DNA from: S015-6 sp964384945
GTDB lineage: Bacteria; Desulfobacterota; DSWW01
NCBI GenBank assembly: GCA_964384945.1
Contig: CAYLMK010000046.1
Location: 1-19,918 of the forward strand
Length of the DNA stretch: 19,918 bases
Direction of reading: 5' to 3'
A program made the position numbers and the translations under genes. Below are positions 1 through 6,917 of the stretch, in pieces (position 1 is the stretch's first letter; each line of letters begins with the position of its first letter). The notes beneath the pieces were generated by a model. It ran no database searches, had not been told where the DNA came from, and was given only the letters and a program-made list of their open reading frames with translations.

Positions 1-34
1 TTTATTTTCAGGTACTTAGGAAACCAATACCCCC

Positions 35-59
35 CGAATAGCGAAAGTCGGGCTATTCG
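35..59 (-). terminator. Possible hairpin terminator at the 3' end of the first minus-strand gene
   Basis: There is a perfect 8-bp inverted repeat, CGAATAGC (35-42) and GCTATTCG (52-59), around a 9-nt loop. It overlaps the TAG stop codon (53-55) of the small minus-strand gene. On the minus strand the stem is followed by G residues and not by a T tract, so this is not a canonical intrinsic terminator. It may be a stabilising 3' hairpin. Confidence 0.3.
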
Positions 60-313
60 CGGTATTCCTGCAGGTCCTGCTCATTCACCGGATCCTTCGA
101 CGGCGCGTGTCTTCGAAGGATCCGGTCGGTCTCGATCAGGCCTTCCTCCGACAGGCCGGAGGCATACGGGCTCTCCATGCCCAGCCAGGCCCGGACGGTC
201 CGGTTCGCCTCCTGGAGCCTGGGATAGCGCGCCAGGAGCCCCGGAAAGGTGTCCGCAAAGATGAAGGCCATCACGACAGTCGCCATGAGGATGAAGATGA
301 GCACATACCGCAT
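53..313 (-). CDS. Small single-pass membrane protein, function unknown
   Basis: This encodes 86 residues and I do not recognise the family. Residues 2-20 form one hydrophobic segment (YVLIFILMATVVMAFIFA), either an N-terminal anchor or an uncleaved signal. The rest is a soluble, charged tail (about 22-86) with RYPRL, RAWLGME and a C-terminal acidic stretch. The ATG at 313 is preferred over an in-frame ATG 11 codons upstream because GGGGAGGA lies about 8 nt before it and the upstream extension is only charged residues. It is transcribed away from the plus-strand gene starting at 475 and has its own good promoter (370-398). It could be a small inner-membrane subunit or stress protein, but nothing in the sequence decides this. 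Confidence 0.6.
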   Translation of the reverse strand: MRYVLIFILMATVVMAFIFADTFPGLLARYPRLQEANRTVRAWLGMESPYASGLSEEGLIETDRILRRHAPSKDPVNEQDLQEYRE

Positions 314-369
314 GCCTCGATCCTCCCCTTTCCTCCGTCGGCACACACCCGGCCGTCCTGCGTGCGAGG

Positions 370-398
370 ACTATACCAGATTCGCCTTTCCATGAAAA
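370..398 (-). promoter_or_regulatory. Sigma70-like promoter for the small minus-strand membrane gene
   Basis: Read on the minus strand, a -10 element TATAGT (370-375, 5/6 match) is preceded at exactly 17 nt by TTTTCA (393-398, 4/6 match). The predicted transcript would start about 50 nt upstream of the ATG at 313. This is inferred from consensus matching only. Confidence 0.45.
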
Positions 399-414
399 GA
401 AAAAGGCATCCGCC

Positions 415-443
415 TTGATTTCCTCCGGCTTCCTATCTACCCT
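415..443 (+). promoter_or_regulatory. Weak candidate promoter for the plus-strand membrane gene
   Basis: TTGATT (415-420, 4/6) and TACCCT (438-443, 3/6) are separated by 17 nt, and the start codon is at 475. The -10 match is poor, so this is only a candidate. Confidence 0.2.
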
Positions 444-474
444 GATGCATGACCCGAAAAGGAGGCGCCGCAAG

Positions 475-867
475 ATGAAGGAAGGCCTCTGGTGCGCCCT
501 GCTCCTGCTCAATCTTTTTTCGCCTCTTTCCGTTCAGATCGTCGAGCCGGATGGACCGGAAAGGCCCGCCGCCGCGGATTCCCTGTCTGAGTACTTTGAG
601 CCGGGCATGATGGAAGCGAGCGAGCCCCTGCCGGTCAAGCAGATCATCGGGCTGGTCATCGCCGGGCTCGCCTCGGTCATCATTCTTCTGTTCGTGTTCT
701 CCTTTCTCATGGGCCCCGGCGAACAGATCCGGGAGAAGATGTCGGAGGCGAGCGACCCGTTCTTCACGATCGTGGCGATCCTGCTGATCGTGCTTTTCCT
801 TGCCATGCTCCAGACATACTACGGCGAGCTGCTTGCCTGGCTGAAGACGACCGTATCTTCCGGGTGA
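475..867 (+). CDS. Small exported or membrane protein with two C-terminal TM helices, function unknown
   Basis: The product has 130 residues. It shows a signal-like N-terminus (residues 1-20, hydrophobic core about 6-20), an acidic Pro/Glu-rich segment (about 21-55), a strong TM helix (about 57-79), a short loop with charged residues, and a second TM helix (about 96-115). The ATG at 475 is chosen because AAAGGAGG ends 9 nt upstream; the longer in-frame start at 415 would put Arg-rich residues before the signal sequence and has no ribosome site. The stop is 9 nt before the TTG start of the PHP-kinase gene, so the two are probably co-transcribed. I do not recognise a family. Confidence 0.6.
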   Translation: MKEGLWCALLLLNLFSPLSVQIVEPDGPERPAAADSLSEYFEPGMMEASEPLPVKQIIGLVIAGLASVIILLFVFSFLMGPGEQIREKMSEASDPFFTIVAILLIVLFLAMLQTYYGELLAWLKTTVSSG

Positions 868-876
868 ACGACGGCC

Positions 877-2397
877 TTGCTCCTCGAAATCCATTCTCAC
901 ACGCGCGAACATTCCGAGTGCAGCCGGGTGGCCGCGGTGAACCTGGCGCGGGAGGTCCGGGACAAGGGGCTTCAGGGACTCGTGCTCACGGACCATCATC
1001 ATGTGTGGACGCCCGAGGCCCTGGCCAGGCTCCGCAAGGAGGCCAGGCTCGAGGATTTCTTCGTCCTGCTCTCCGGCCAGGAAGTGACCACCGCAGACAG
1101 CGGGGACGTGCTGGTCTTCGGACCGACCGAGACCCTTCCGAGACACAGCAGCCTCTCGGATATCTTGCGAAGGCATCCGGAGGCGGCCGTTGTCTGGGCC
1201 CACCCCTACCGCAACGGGACCAGACCGGACGCCCGCCTTCTTGCTCCCTCCGGCCCTTTTCACGGGATCGAGATTTTTTCCTCGAACCACACCGTCCGCG
1301 ACAACATCCAGGGCCTGCAGGACTGGCACCGGCACAAGTTCACCGCCCTTGCGGGAACGGATACGCACGGAGAGGGATATGCAGGCACCTACCCCACGCA
1401 TTTCGACCATTGGGTCGAGACCCTTGCGGATCTCGTGACCGAGATCCGCAGCGGACGGTGTCGCCCCTTCTTCAAGGAGATCCCCAGGACGGGAGCGAAC
1501 CTGCAAGTCACCGAGATCGTGATCGGCACCAAGGGCAGGCAGGAGACCCGGGAGCGATGGATCATCAAGAGGCTGCACAGCCGGTCCAAGTGGGAGAAGG
1601 CCCGCCACGCCTACCGTGTCATGGAAGAGGTCTTCCGCCACGGCTTCGACCGGGGGAGGTACCGGGTGCCGCAGCCTCTCGACCTGGACCCGGTCACCCA
1701 GACCGTGATCGAGGTCGGCCAGCGGGGCAGGAGCCTCTACGACATGCTCCTGGCCGTCCCGCCCGAGGAGGGGCGCTGCCTGATCGAGGACGTGGCCGCA
1801 TGGCTCGCCCGCTTTCACGCCGTGCCGATGACCCTCTCGCTCCCTGCCTGCGAGCCGTTCGAGCGCTCGGAGGAGCGCAGGATGCAGAATTACCTGAGGC
1901 GCTTCGTGCAATCCGGCAATCCCCACACACGCAAGGCCGAGTCCCTGGTGGAGACGATTCTGGCTGCGGAGAAGGGGCTCGCCGACCGGGGGCAAGAGGC
2001 TTTCGTGCTCGGGCACGGCGATTTCCACCCGAAGAACGTCCTGGTCGGACAAGACCAGACCGCGGACCGCTCCTCGCTGTTCGTTTCCGCCATCGACTTC
2101 GAGAACGCGCAGCCCTATCCGCGGGCCTATGACGTGGGCACGTTCCTTGCCCAGTTCCGAAATCAGTTCGACGGGTCCGGAATCCTGAAGGAATACGGGG
2201 AGGAGGCCTTTCTCGAGCCCTATCGGCAGAGAGCCGCTTCTCTCTCGCCCGATTTCCTCCGGCAGGTGGAACTCTTCAAGGCCCGAACCAACCTGAGCAT
2301 CGCATCCTACCTGATCAAGGTCGGCATGGGAGACAGCCCGGACCTCTGGCGGGTCCTCGTCGAGGCCGATCGGTCCGTGGCTCTGTATTGCTCCTGA
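877..2397 (+). CDS. PHP-domain phosphoesterase fused to an aminoglycoside phosphotransferase-like kinase
   Basis: This 506-residue protein has two recognisable modules. The N-terminal PHP metallo-phosphoesterase (about 1-200) shows the metal-binding motifs HSH (6-8), TDHHH (38-42), AHPYRN (108-113) and GTDTHG (160-165). The C-terminal module (about 205-500) is an APH/choline-kinase-fold phosphotransferase. It has a candidate N-lobe lysine in WIIKRL (228-233), the catalytic loop HGDFHPKN (380-387, Asp382 and Asn387) and the metal-binding IDFEN (406-410, Asp407). Both catalytic sets look intact, so one polypeptide could both phosphorylate and dephosphorylate small molecules. The substrate is unknown. 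The start is a TTG at 877, which places the PHP fold directly at the N-terminus as is usual. No in-frame start lies between it and the stop codon just upstream, although the ribosome site is weak, suggesting translational coupling to the membrane gene before it. Confidence 0.8.
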   Translation: MLLEIHSHTREHSECSRVAAVNLAREVRDKGLQGLVLTDHHHVWTPEALARLRKEARLEDFFVLLSGQEVTTADSGDVLVFGPTETLPRHSSLSDILRRHPEAAVVWAHPYRNGTRPDARLLAPSGPFHGIEIFSSNHTVRDNIQGLQDWHRHKFTALAGTDTHGEGYAGTYPTHFDHWVETLADLVTEIRSGRCRPFFKEIPRTGANLQVTEIVIGTKGRQETRERWIIKRLHSRSKWEKARHAYRVMEEVFRHGFDRGRYRVPQPLDLDPVTQTVIEVGQRGRSLYDMLLAVPPEEGRCLIEDVAAWLARFHAVPMTLSLPACEPFERSEERRMQNYLRRFVQSGNPHTRKAESLVETILAAEKGLADRGQEAFVLGHGDFHPKNVLVGQDQTADRSSLFVSAIDFENAQPYPRAYDVGTFLAQFRNQFDGSGILKEYGEEAFLEPYRQRAASLSPDFLRQVELFKARTNLSIASYLIKVGMGDSPDLWRVLVEADRSVALYCS

Positions 2398-2670
2398 ATG
2401 GCAGGGGAGAGCCGGCAGCCTCCGCCGCCGGTGATTCCCGGGGGAATCCGCCACCCATCATGCGAGATCATAACGTCTCTGTGCGCAGGAAGGAAGTGCC
2501 GGGAATGCAGGATCGATCCTCCTCCTGCGATGAGCTTCGGCAGGAATGCGGGGCAAGGCTGTTTTCCCCTTGTTCCCACTTTCGAGGTTCTTCAGGAAGA
2601 CCTTGCCGACCTCGAAGCGTTCGCCGTCTCTGTGGCCGAGCCGACCGAGGAGGCCTGCCCCCGGCTTCGA
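2398..2670. other. Convergent intergenic region, no gene seen
   Basis: These 273 bases lie between the 3' ends of the PHP-kinase gene and the acyl-CoA dehydrogenase fusion. They hold two inverted repeats: GATTCC/GGAATC at 2433-2448 (4-nt loop), about 35 nt past the kinase stop, and TTCGAGGT/ACCTCGAA at 2581-2616 (20-nt loop). Neither is followed by a T run, so they are at best weak terminators. The reading frame of the fusion gene continues open for about 60 codons past its TGA on the minus strand, most likely by chance in GC-rich DNA. Confidence 0.35.
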
Positions 2671-4968
2671 TCACCTCTCGATCTGAGGCCCGCCCGCCCC
2701 GGGGCGGAACCAGGTCACCGGGCGGTACTCCCGGGCAACCATCCCCTTCTGCCTGAACTTGGGGAACCCGAGCGCGATCGAGGTCGCGATGCGCCAGGGG
2801 GGCTCGATGCCCAGCCTGGCCTTGAGTTCCGGGATGTTCTCCACCATGGACCCGAACCCGGACCAGCAGAAGCCCAATCCAAGGGCATGGGCGGCCAGGT
2901 TCATGTTCTGTCCGCAGATTCCGGCCTGCAGGTCCGGGGCCGCGGCCTTGTCGTTCGTGGCCAGAAAGATGACGACCGGCGCGTTCAGGTAGACCGGGAG
3001 CTCCTTGCGGGAGACGCACCGGACGCCTCCCTGGACACGGGGATCGAAGATACCGGCCGGGGTGGGCTCGCCGAGCATCTGCACCATGCCCATCACCATG
3101 GCATCGTTGTGATAGGCCGAGTGCATCACGTTCACCACCCCGTAGCAGGCCTCCTCGAGCTCGCGGATGAAGGCCTTGTCCGTCACCACCACGAACTTCC
3201 AGGGCTGGTGGTTGCCCGCGCTGGGGGCGAACCGGCCCGCCTCGAGCACGCGCCGGATCAGAGGCTCCGGCACGGGGTCGTCCTTGAAGTTCCGGACGCT
3301 CCTTCGCTCGAGCACGGTCCGCTCGACCTCGGTCCATTGCGCCGGCTTGCCCTCGGCGTCGAGCGGCTCCAGGGGCGGCTTGAAGGGATGGTACCCGTAA
3401 TCGAAGAAGCCTTCGTCCACCCGGTAGGTCTCCACGACCGAAATCGCGTCCACCGGGCAGGCCACCATGCAGTTGAAGCAGGAGAAGCAGGCATATTCCT
3501 TCTTCATCCTTGGGTGGTCGTTCTCGTCCATCTCCCAGCACTTGAACGGGCAGTTCTGAAGGCACAGCCCGCAGGAGGTGCACTTCCCCGGGTCGGCCCG
3601 CATCACGCCCATGCGCACGCCCGTCGGGCGCAACATCGGTTTGAGATCTTCGAAGGTCGCGCCGAGGGCCGCGCCGGCCCCGGCGGCCGCCTGCTGTGAT
3701 CCCTCTTTGACATCCAGGGTAAGCTTGCCTTTCGCGATCCGCTCGGCCCCGTCCAGGGCAAGGGTTTCGTTGGTGCCGTCCTCGATCATGCTCGCGCGGG
3801 CGTCGCGGAAGATCTTCTCGATCAGGTACTCCCGCGAAAGCCCGTACCCGCCATGGACCTGAACGCCCTCGCTGGCCACCCGAAAGGCGGTCTCGGTGGA
3901 CAGGATCTTGGCGGCCATGGCGTAGTGAACCGCCATGGGCTGCATCTGCTTGTAGAGGGTGTGATTGTAAACGAGGACGCGGCGGGCCAGGGACCGGGCC
4001 GCCTCCACGGAGACGAACATATCGAAGAGCTTGAGTCGGATGTTCTGATGCGAAAAGATGGGCCGGCCCCCCTGCACCCGCTGCATGGCGTACTGCAGCG
4101 ACTCTTCGAAGGCGGACTGGGCGCATCCCGCGAACAGGAGCCCCATCAGGCCGTTGGCCAGCCCAAGCTGGATGTTCGAGAACATCTTGTAGGTTGCGGG
4201 GTCCGCGGCGACCATGGCCTTGGCCGGGATGCGGACATCGTCGAAGAAGATCTCGGCCTGGTTCAGGGCCCGCTGGCCGATCTTGTCCAGGGGCTTTCCC
4301 CGGGTGATGCCGGGCAGGTCCAGGGGAATGACCGCGATGCCCCCGCCCTCGTTGCCGCGGGAGGGATCGAGGGAGAGCCAGAGCGCCGCGTACCTGGCCA
4401 GGCTCCCATTGCTGACCCAGGAGGACTTCTGGCCGTTGATGACGTAGTCGTCGCCGTCCTTGACGGCCCTGACCTGGTTCGCCAGCTCGGGCATGGAGGC
4501 ATACTCCCCCTCGAAGCGGAGGGAGTCCGACCCGTGGTCCGGCTCGGTGATGGCCCAGCAGCCGGTCATGGTGCCGGTTGTGTCGGCGCAGAACCGCCTG
4601 ACCAGGTCCTGCATCTCCGGGTCCGGAGACATCATGGCCCAGATCATGGGCATGGTGTGAAGGCCCCAACTGGCGCCCAGGTCCGGGGCCGCCCAGCCCG
4701 CGAGTTCCCAGAACAGGGCGGTGCTCAGGGGGTCGGCGTCCATCCCTCCCAGTTCCTGCGGAAACATCATCGTGTGGTAGCCCAGCTCGTTGGTCCTCCG
4801 GAAGACGTCCCAGAGGACCGACCCTTCTGCGTAGACGTCTTCCGGGTTCTGCAGCCGGTCCAGACGGACGGCAGCCGGCCGCCACACCTCACGCATGAAC
4901 TTCTTGGCCGAATCCCAGAGGGCCACATGCTCTCTGGTCAGATCCACGTTCAGGTCGCGGAGTCCCAT
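2671..4968 (-). CDS. Three-domain fusion: acyl-CoA dehydrogenase, 2x[4Fe-4S] ferredoxin, nitroreductase
   Basis: The product is 765 residues in one uninterrupted frame. Residues about 1-415 are an acyl-CoA dehydrogenase, with the FAD/substrate motif ITEPDHGSD (140-148), VHGGYGLSREY (371-381), FRDAR (387-391) and IEDGTNE (395-401). The residue aligned with the usual catalytic Glu of medium-chain enzymes is Asp397, preceded by Glu396. Residues about 455-510 are a bacterial-type ferredoxin with two CX2CX2CX3CP motifs (Cys463/466/469/473 and Cys494/497/500/504). Residues about 545-750 are an FMN nitroreductase, with ERRSVRNF (554-561) and APSAGNHQPW (581-590). An internal chain from acyl-CoA through FAD and two 4Fe-4S clusters to FMN is inferred. 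This differs from the usual electron hand-off to ETF. AAAGGAG lies before the ATG. The gene follows the thiolase by 30 nt, so the pair probably forms an operon for CoA-thioester oxidation or reduction. Confidence 0.9.
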   Translation of the reverse strand: MGLRDLNVDLTREHVALWDSAKKFMREVWRPAAVRLDRLQNPEDVYAEGSVLWDVFRRTNELGYHTMMFPQELGGMDADPLSTALFWELAGWAAPDLGASWGLHTMPMIWAMMSPDPEMQDLVRRFCADTTGTMTGCWAITEPDHGSDSLRFEGEYASMPELANQVRAVKDGDDYVINGQKSSWVSNGSLARYAALWLSLDPSRGNEGGGIAVIPLDLPGITRGKPLDKIGQRALNQAEIFFDDVRIPAKAMVAADPATYKMFSNIQLGLANGLMGLLFAGCAQSAFEESLQYAMQRVQGGRPIFSHQNIRLKLFDMFVSVEAARSLARRVLVYNHTLYKQMQPMAVHYAMAAKILSTETAFRVASEGVQVHGGYGLSREYLIEKIFRDARASMIEDGTNETLALDGAERIAKGKLTLDVKEGSQQAAAGAGAALGATFEDLKPMLRPTGVRMGVMRADPGKCTSCGLCLQNCPFKCWEMDENDHPRMKKEYACFSCFNCMVACPVDAISVVETYRVDEGFFDYGYHPFKPPLEPLDAEGKPAQWTEVERTVLERRSVRNFKDDPVPEPLIRRVLEAGRFAPSAGNHQPWKFVVVTDKAFIRELEEACYGVVNVMHSAYHNDAMVMGMVQMLGEPTPAGIFDPRVQGGVRCVSRKELPVYLNAPVVIFLATNDKAAAPDLQAGICGQNMNLAAHALGLGFCWSGFGSMVENIPELKARLGIEPPWRIATSIALGFPKFRQKGMVAREYRPVTWFRPGAGGPQIER

Positions 4969-4998
4969 GCTCTCTCTCCTTTTTCCTTACCTTCCTGG

Positions 4999-6252
4999 CT
5001 ATCTCTTCAGGATCGTCACGGACAGGGCCGCCTCGGAGGCGCCCACCGTGCCTCCCGCGTTCTGTGCCAGTCCCACCCTGGCGCCTTCCACTTGCCTCTT
5101 GCCGGCCCTGCCGCCTCCCGCCAGATGCCAGTAAAGCTCCACCACCTGGCGCACGCCGGTGGCGCCGATCGGATGGCCCTGCGACTCCAGGCCGCCCGAG
5201 ACGTTGACCGGTATCCGGCCGCCCAATCGGGTGTGACCGGCCTCGGCGAAGGCCCCCCCCTCCCCCAGGGGGCAGAAGCAAAGCCCCTCGGTAACGTAGA
5301 GTTCGCCGAAGGCCGTCGCATCGTGGACCTCTGCCAGATCGACGTCTTCCGGTCCCACGCCGGCGCGCTCGTAGGCGCTTCGCGCGAGCCGGGTGAGAGT
5401 GCTCTCCCCCTTCTCCGCGTCCGGGTCTTCGCCGCTTGCCAGCATGCAGGCCGCCACCTCCACCGCGTGGCCCGCACCGATCTTCCTGGCGAACTCCTCG
5501 GAGCAGACGACGAGCGCCGCCGCGCCGTCGCCGATCGGAGAACACATGGGCCGGGTCAAGGGATAGGCGACCTCCGGGGCCGCCAGGACCTCCTCCACGG
5601 TGAACTCATTCTGGTACTGGGCAAGGGGGTTCATCGAAGAGTGGTAATGATTCTTGGAGGCGATCACGGCCAACTGTCTCTGGGTCGTACCGTATTTCTC
5701 CATGTGCGCCCGGGCCGCCATGGCATAGACGTCCATGAACACCGTGCGCTGGCCGGACTTGGCCTTCTCCGTCTCGCCCCTCGCCTCTCTCTCCTTCCGG
5801 ATCCTCTCCTCCTGTTCGGCAAAGGCCTGCATGAGCAGGGGCAGCATCTCCACGTCCATGCACCCGGTGAAGGCGGGAAGCACCCGGCCCCGGTCCTCGA
5901 AGTACATCTTCTCCATGCCCACGGCCAGGGCCACCTCCATCTCGCCCAGGGCCACCATGGCCCGGGCGCCGTGAAGGGCCGTGGCCGAGGACGCGCAGGC
6001 GTTCTCCACGTTCACCACCGGGATCCCGCCGATGCCCAAGGACCGCAGGACCACTTGCCCCCGCACCGATTCCTGCCCCTGCAGCACGCCCTGGGAGGCG
6101 TTTCCGACCCAGGCCCCCTGCAACCGCTCCTTGCCTACGCCGGCGTCCTTCAAGGCCCCTTCCACCGCCTCTGCCACCAGGGATTTCAAGTTCCGGTCCA
6201 TGTGCCGGCCGAACTTGGTCATGGCGCCGCCGATGATCATGACTTTTCGCAC
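4999..6252 (-). CDS. Thiolase, SCP2/SCPx-type acetyl-CoA acyltransferase
   Basis: The protein has 417 residues, about the normal length for the family. It carries the nucleophilic cysteine in VENACASSA (Cys86), the EVHDATA motif (His310) and GHPIGATG (His360). The second catalytic Cys found in the CxG loop of classical biosynthetic and degradative thiolases is replaced by QNAGG (397-401), as happens in SCP2-like enzymes. This suggests thiolytic cleavage of an unusual or branched beta-ketoacyl-CoA, but the substrate cannot be read from the sequence. The start is GTG at 6252, supported by GAGGAGG about 6-8 nt upstream. It is the first gene of a two-gene operon with the acyl-CoA dehydrogenase fusion, so it likely performs the last step of the same beta-oxidation-like pathway. 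I see no convincing promoter in the 233 nt before it. Confidence 0.88.
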   Translation of the reverse strand: MRKVMIIGGAMTKFGRHMDRNLKSLVAEAVEGALKDAGVGKERLQGAWVGNASQGVLQGQESVRGQVVLRSLGIGGIPVVNVENACASSATALHGARAMVALGEMEVALAVGMEKMYFEDRGRVLPAFTGCMDVEMLPLLMQAFAEQEERIRKEREARGETEKAKSGQRTVFMDVYAMAARAHMEKYGTTQRQLAVIASKNHYHSSMNPLAQYQNEFTVEEVLAAPEVAYPLTRPMCSPIGDGAAALVVCSEEFARKIGAGHAVEVAACMLASGEDPDAEKGESTLTRLARSAYERAGVGPEDVDLAEVHDATAFGELYVTEGLCFCPLGEGGAFAEAGHTRLGGRIPVNVSGGLESQGHPIGATGVRQVVELYWHLAGGGRAGKRQVEGARVGLAQNAGGTVGASEAALSVTILKR

Positions 6253-6432
6253 GAGACTCCTCCTCTTTCGTTGTCTCTTCTGGTGACGTGTCGGATACTG
6301 TCAATCTGCAATATTTGAATCGAAATCACAAGCCTGGTTCATTTCGCTGGAAGCCGTTTTCGGACGACGGGAGAATGGAAGGCGGCGGAATCGTGGGTTG
6401 AGAAAAGGGACATGCAAGAGAAGGAATCCGCT

Positions 6433-6461
6433 TGACAGGCCCACCTTCATCGTATATCGTA
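6433..6461 (+). promoter_or_regulatory. Promoter of arsR-hgcA-hgcB
   Basis: A perfect -35 TTGACA (6433-6438) is followed at the ideal 17-nt spacing by TATCGT (6456-6461, 4/6 match to TATAAT). The arsR ATG is at 6486, so the leader is short (about 15-20 nt). The -10 element sits inside the inverted repeat described in the next entry, an arrangement that favours repression by blocking RNA polymerase. Confidence 0.65.
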
Positions 6462-6479
6462 GATTTACGATGAAGGTGA
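6443..6479 (+). promoter_or_regulatory. Predicted ArsR-family operator: perfect 13-bp inverted repeat
   Basis: CACCTTCATCGTA (6443-6455) is the exact reverse complement of TACGATGAAGGTG (6467-6479), with an 11-nt centre (6456-6466) that holds the -10 box. The right arm also carries the AAGGTG ribosome-binding sequence of arsR. Dimeric winged-helix regulators of this family bind such repeats, so autoregulation by the adjacent ArsR protein is the natural inference. Occupancy would also silence hgcAB if these are read from the same transcript. Confidence 0.7.
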
Positions 6480-6485
6480 AACCCC

Positions 6486-6812
6486 ATGACGCCTGCGAGA
6501 GCGAATCGAGAATCCAAGGCAGTTCGCAAGAACACGACGGACCCCCTCGACCCGGAAACCTTCGCTGCCATCTGTAAGGCCCTGGGCCACCCCGCCCGGA
6601 TCCGCATCGTGAGGTTTCTCAGCCAAATGGATCGGTGCATCTGCGGCCAGATCGTTGAGATTCTGCCTCTGGCACAGTCAACCGTGAGCCAGCATCTCAA
6701 GTGCCTGAAGGAAGCGGGCCTCATCAAGGGGGAAGTCGAAGGGCTCTTCACCTGTTACTGCCTGGACAAAGCCATGCTGGAGAGATTCAAGGGCATGGCG
6801 GAGATGCTCTGA
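6486..6812 (+). CDS. ArsR/SmtB-family metal- or metalloid-responsive repressor
   Basis: The protein has 108 residues and a winged helix-turn-helix core: FAAICKALGHPARIRIVRFL (26-45), then the recognition-helix region QSTVSQHLKCLKEAGLI (64-80), then the wing at about 81-92. DRCICGQ (49-55) places a Cys-X-Cys pair (Cys51, Cys53) at the position of the ELCVCD metal box of As(III)-sensing ArsR proteins. Further cysteines are Cys30, Cys73 and a second CXC at Cys90/92. It is therefore likely to release DNA on binding As(III), Hg(II) or a similar soft metal; which one cannot be read from the sequence. It is the first gene of the unit with hgcA, 105 nt downstream, and no strong terminator was seen between them. 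ArsR-like regulators next to hgcAB are known in other mercury methylators. Confidence 0.88.
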   Translation: MTPARANRESKAVRKNTTDPLDPETFAAICKALGHPARIRIVRFLSQMDRCICGQIVEILPLAQSTVSQHLKCLKEAGLIKGEVEGLFTCYCLDKAMLERFKGMAEML

Positions 6813-6917
6813 GCCGCGGATCCTGGCCCGATCCAGGCATGAGCGAGCTCCGAGTGAAACCGAGCCCGGCTGCGAAACCAGAAGATGTTTACACACGGCG
6901 CGAAAGGGGGTGGTTCG

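Noticed and set aside
433..2454. Very long open frame (673 codons) on the minus strand opposite the PHP-kinase gene
   Set aside because: It is the antisense shadow of a gene with clear catalytic motifs; the predicted protein is low-complexity His/Gly/Leu/Asp-rich, as expected for GC-rich antisense frames.
2478..2670. In-frame continuation of about 60 codons after the stop of the ACAD fusion, suggesting readthrough or a recoded stop
   Set aside because: Long stop-free stretches are common at this GC content, the nitroreductase domain already ends normally, and no recoding structure is visible.
3853..6318. Open frame of 821 codons on the plus strand opposite the thiolase and dehydrogenase genes
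   Set aside because: It spans two confirmed minus-strand genes and the gap between them, and its translation has no recognisable motif.
6813..6860. Terminator between arsR and hgcA
   Set aside because: Only a 5-bp CCTGG/CCAGG stem without a T run is present, so I treat arsR-hgcA-hgcB as one transcription unit.
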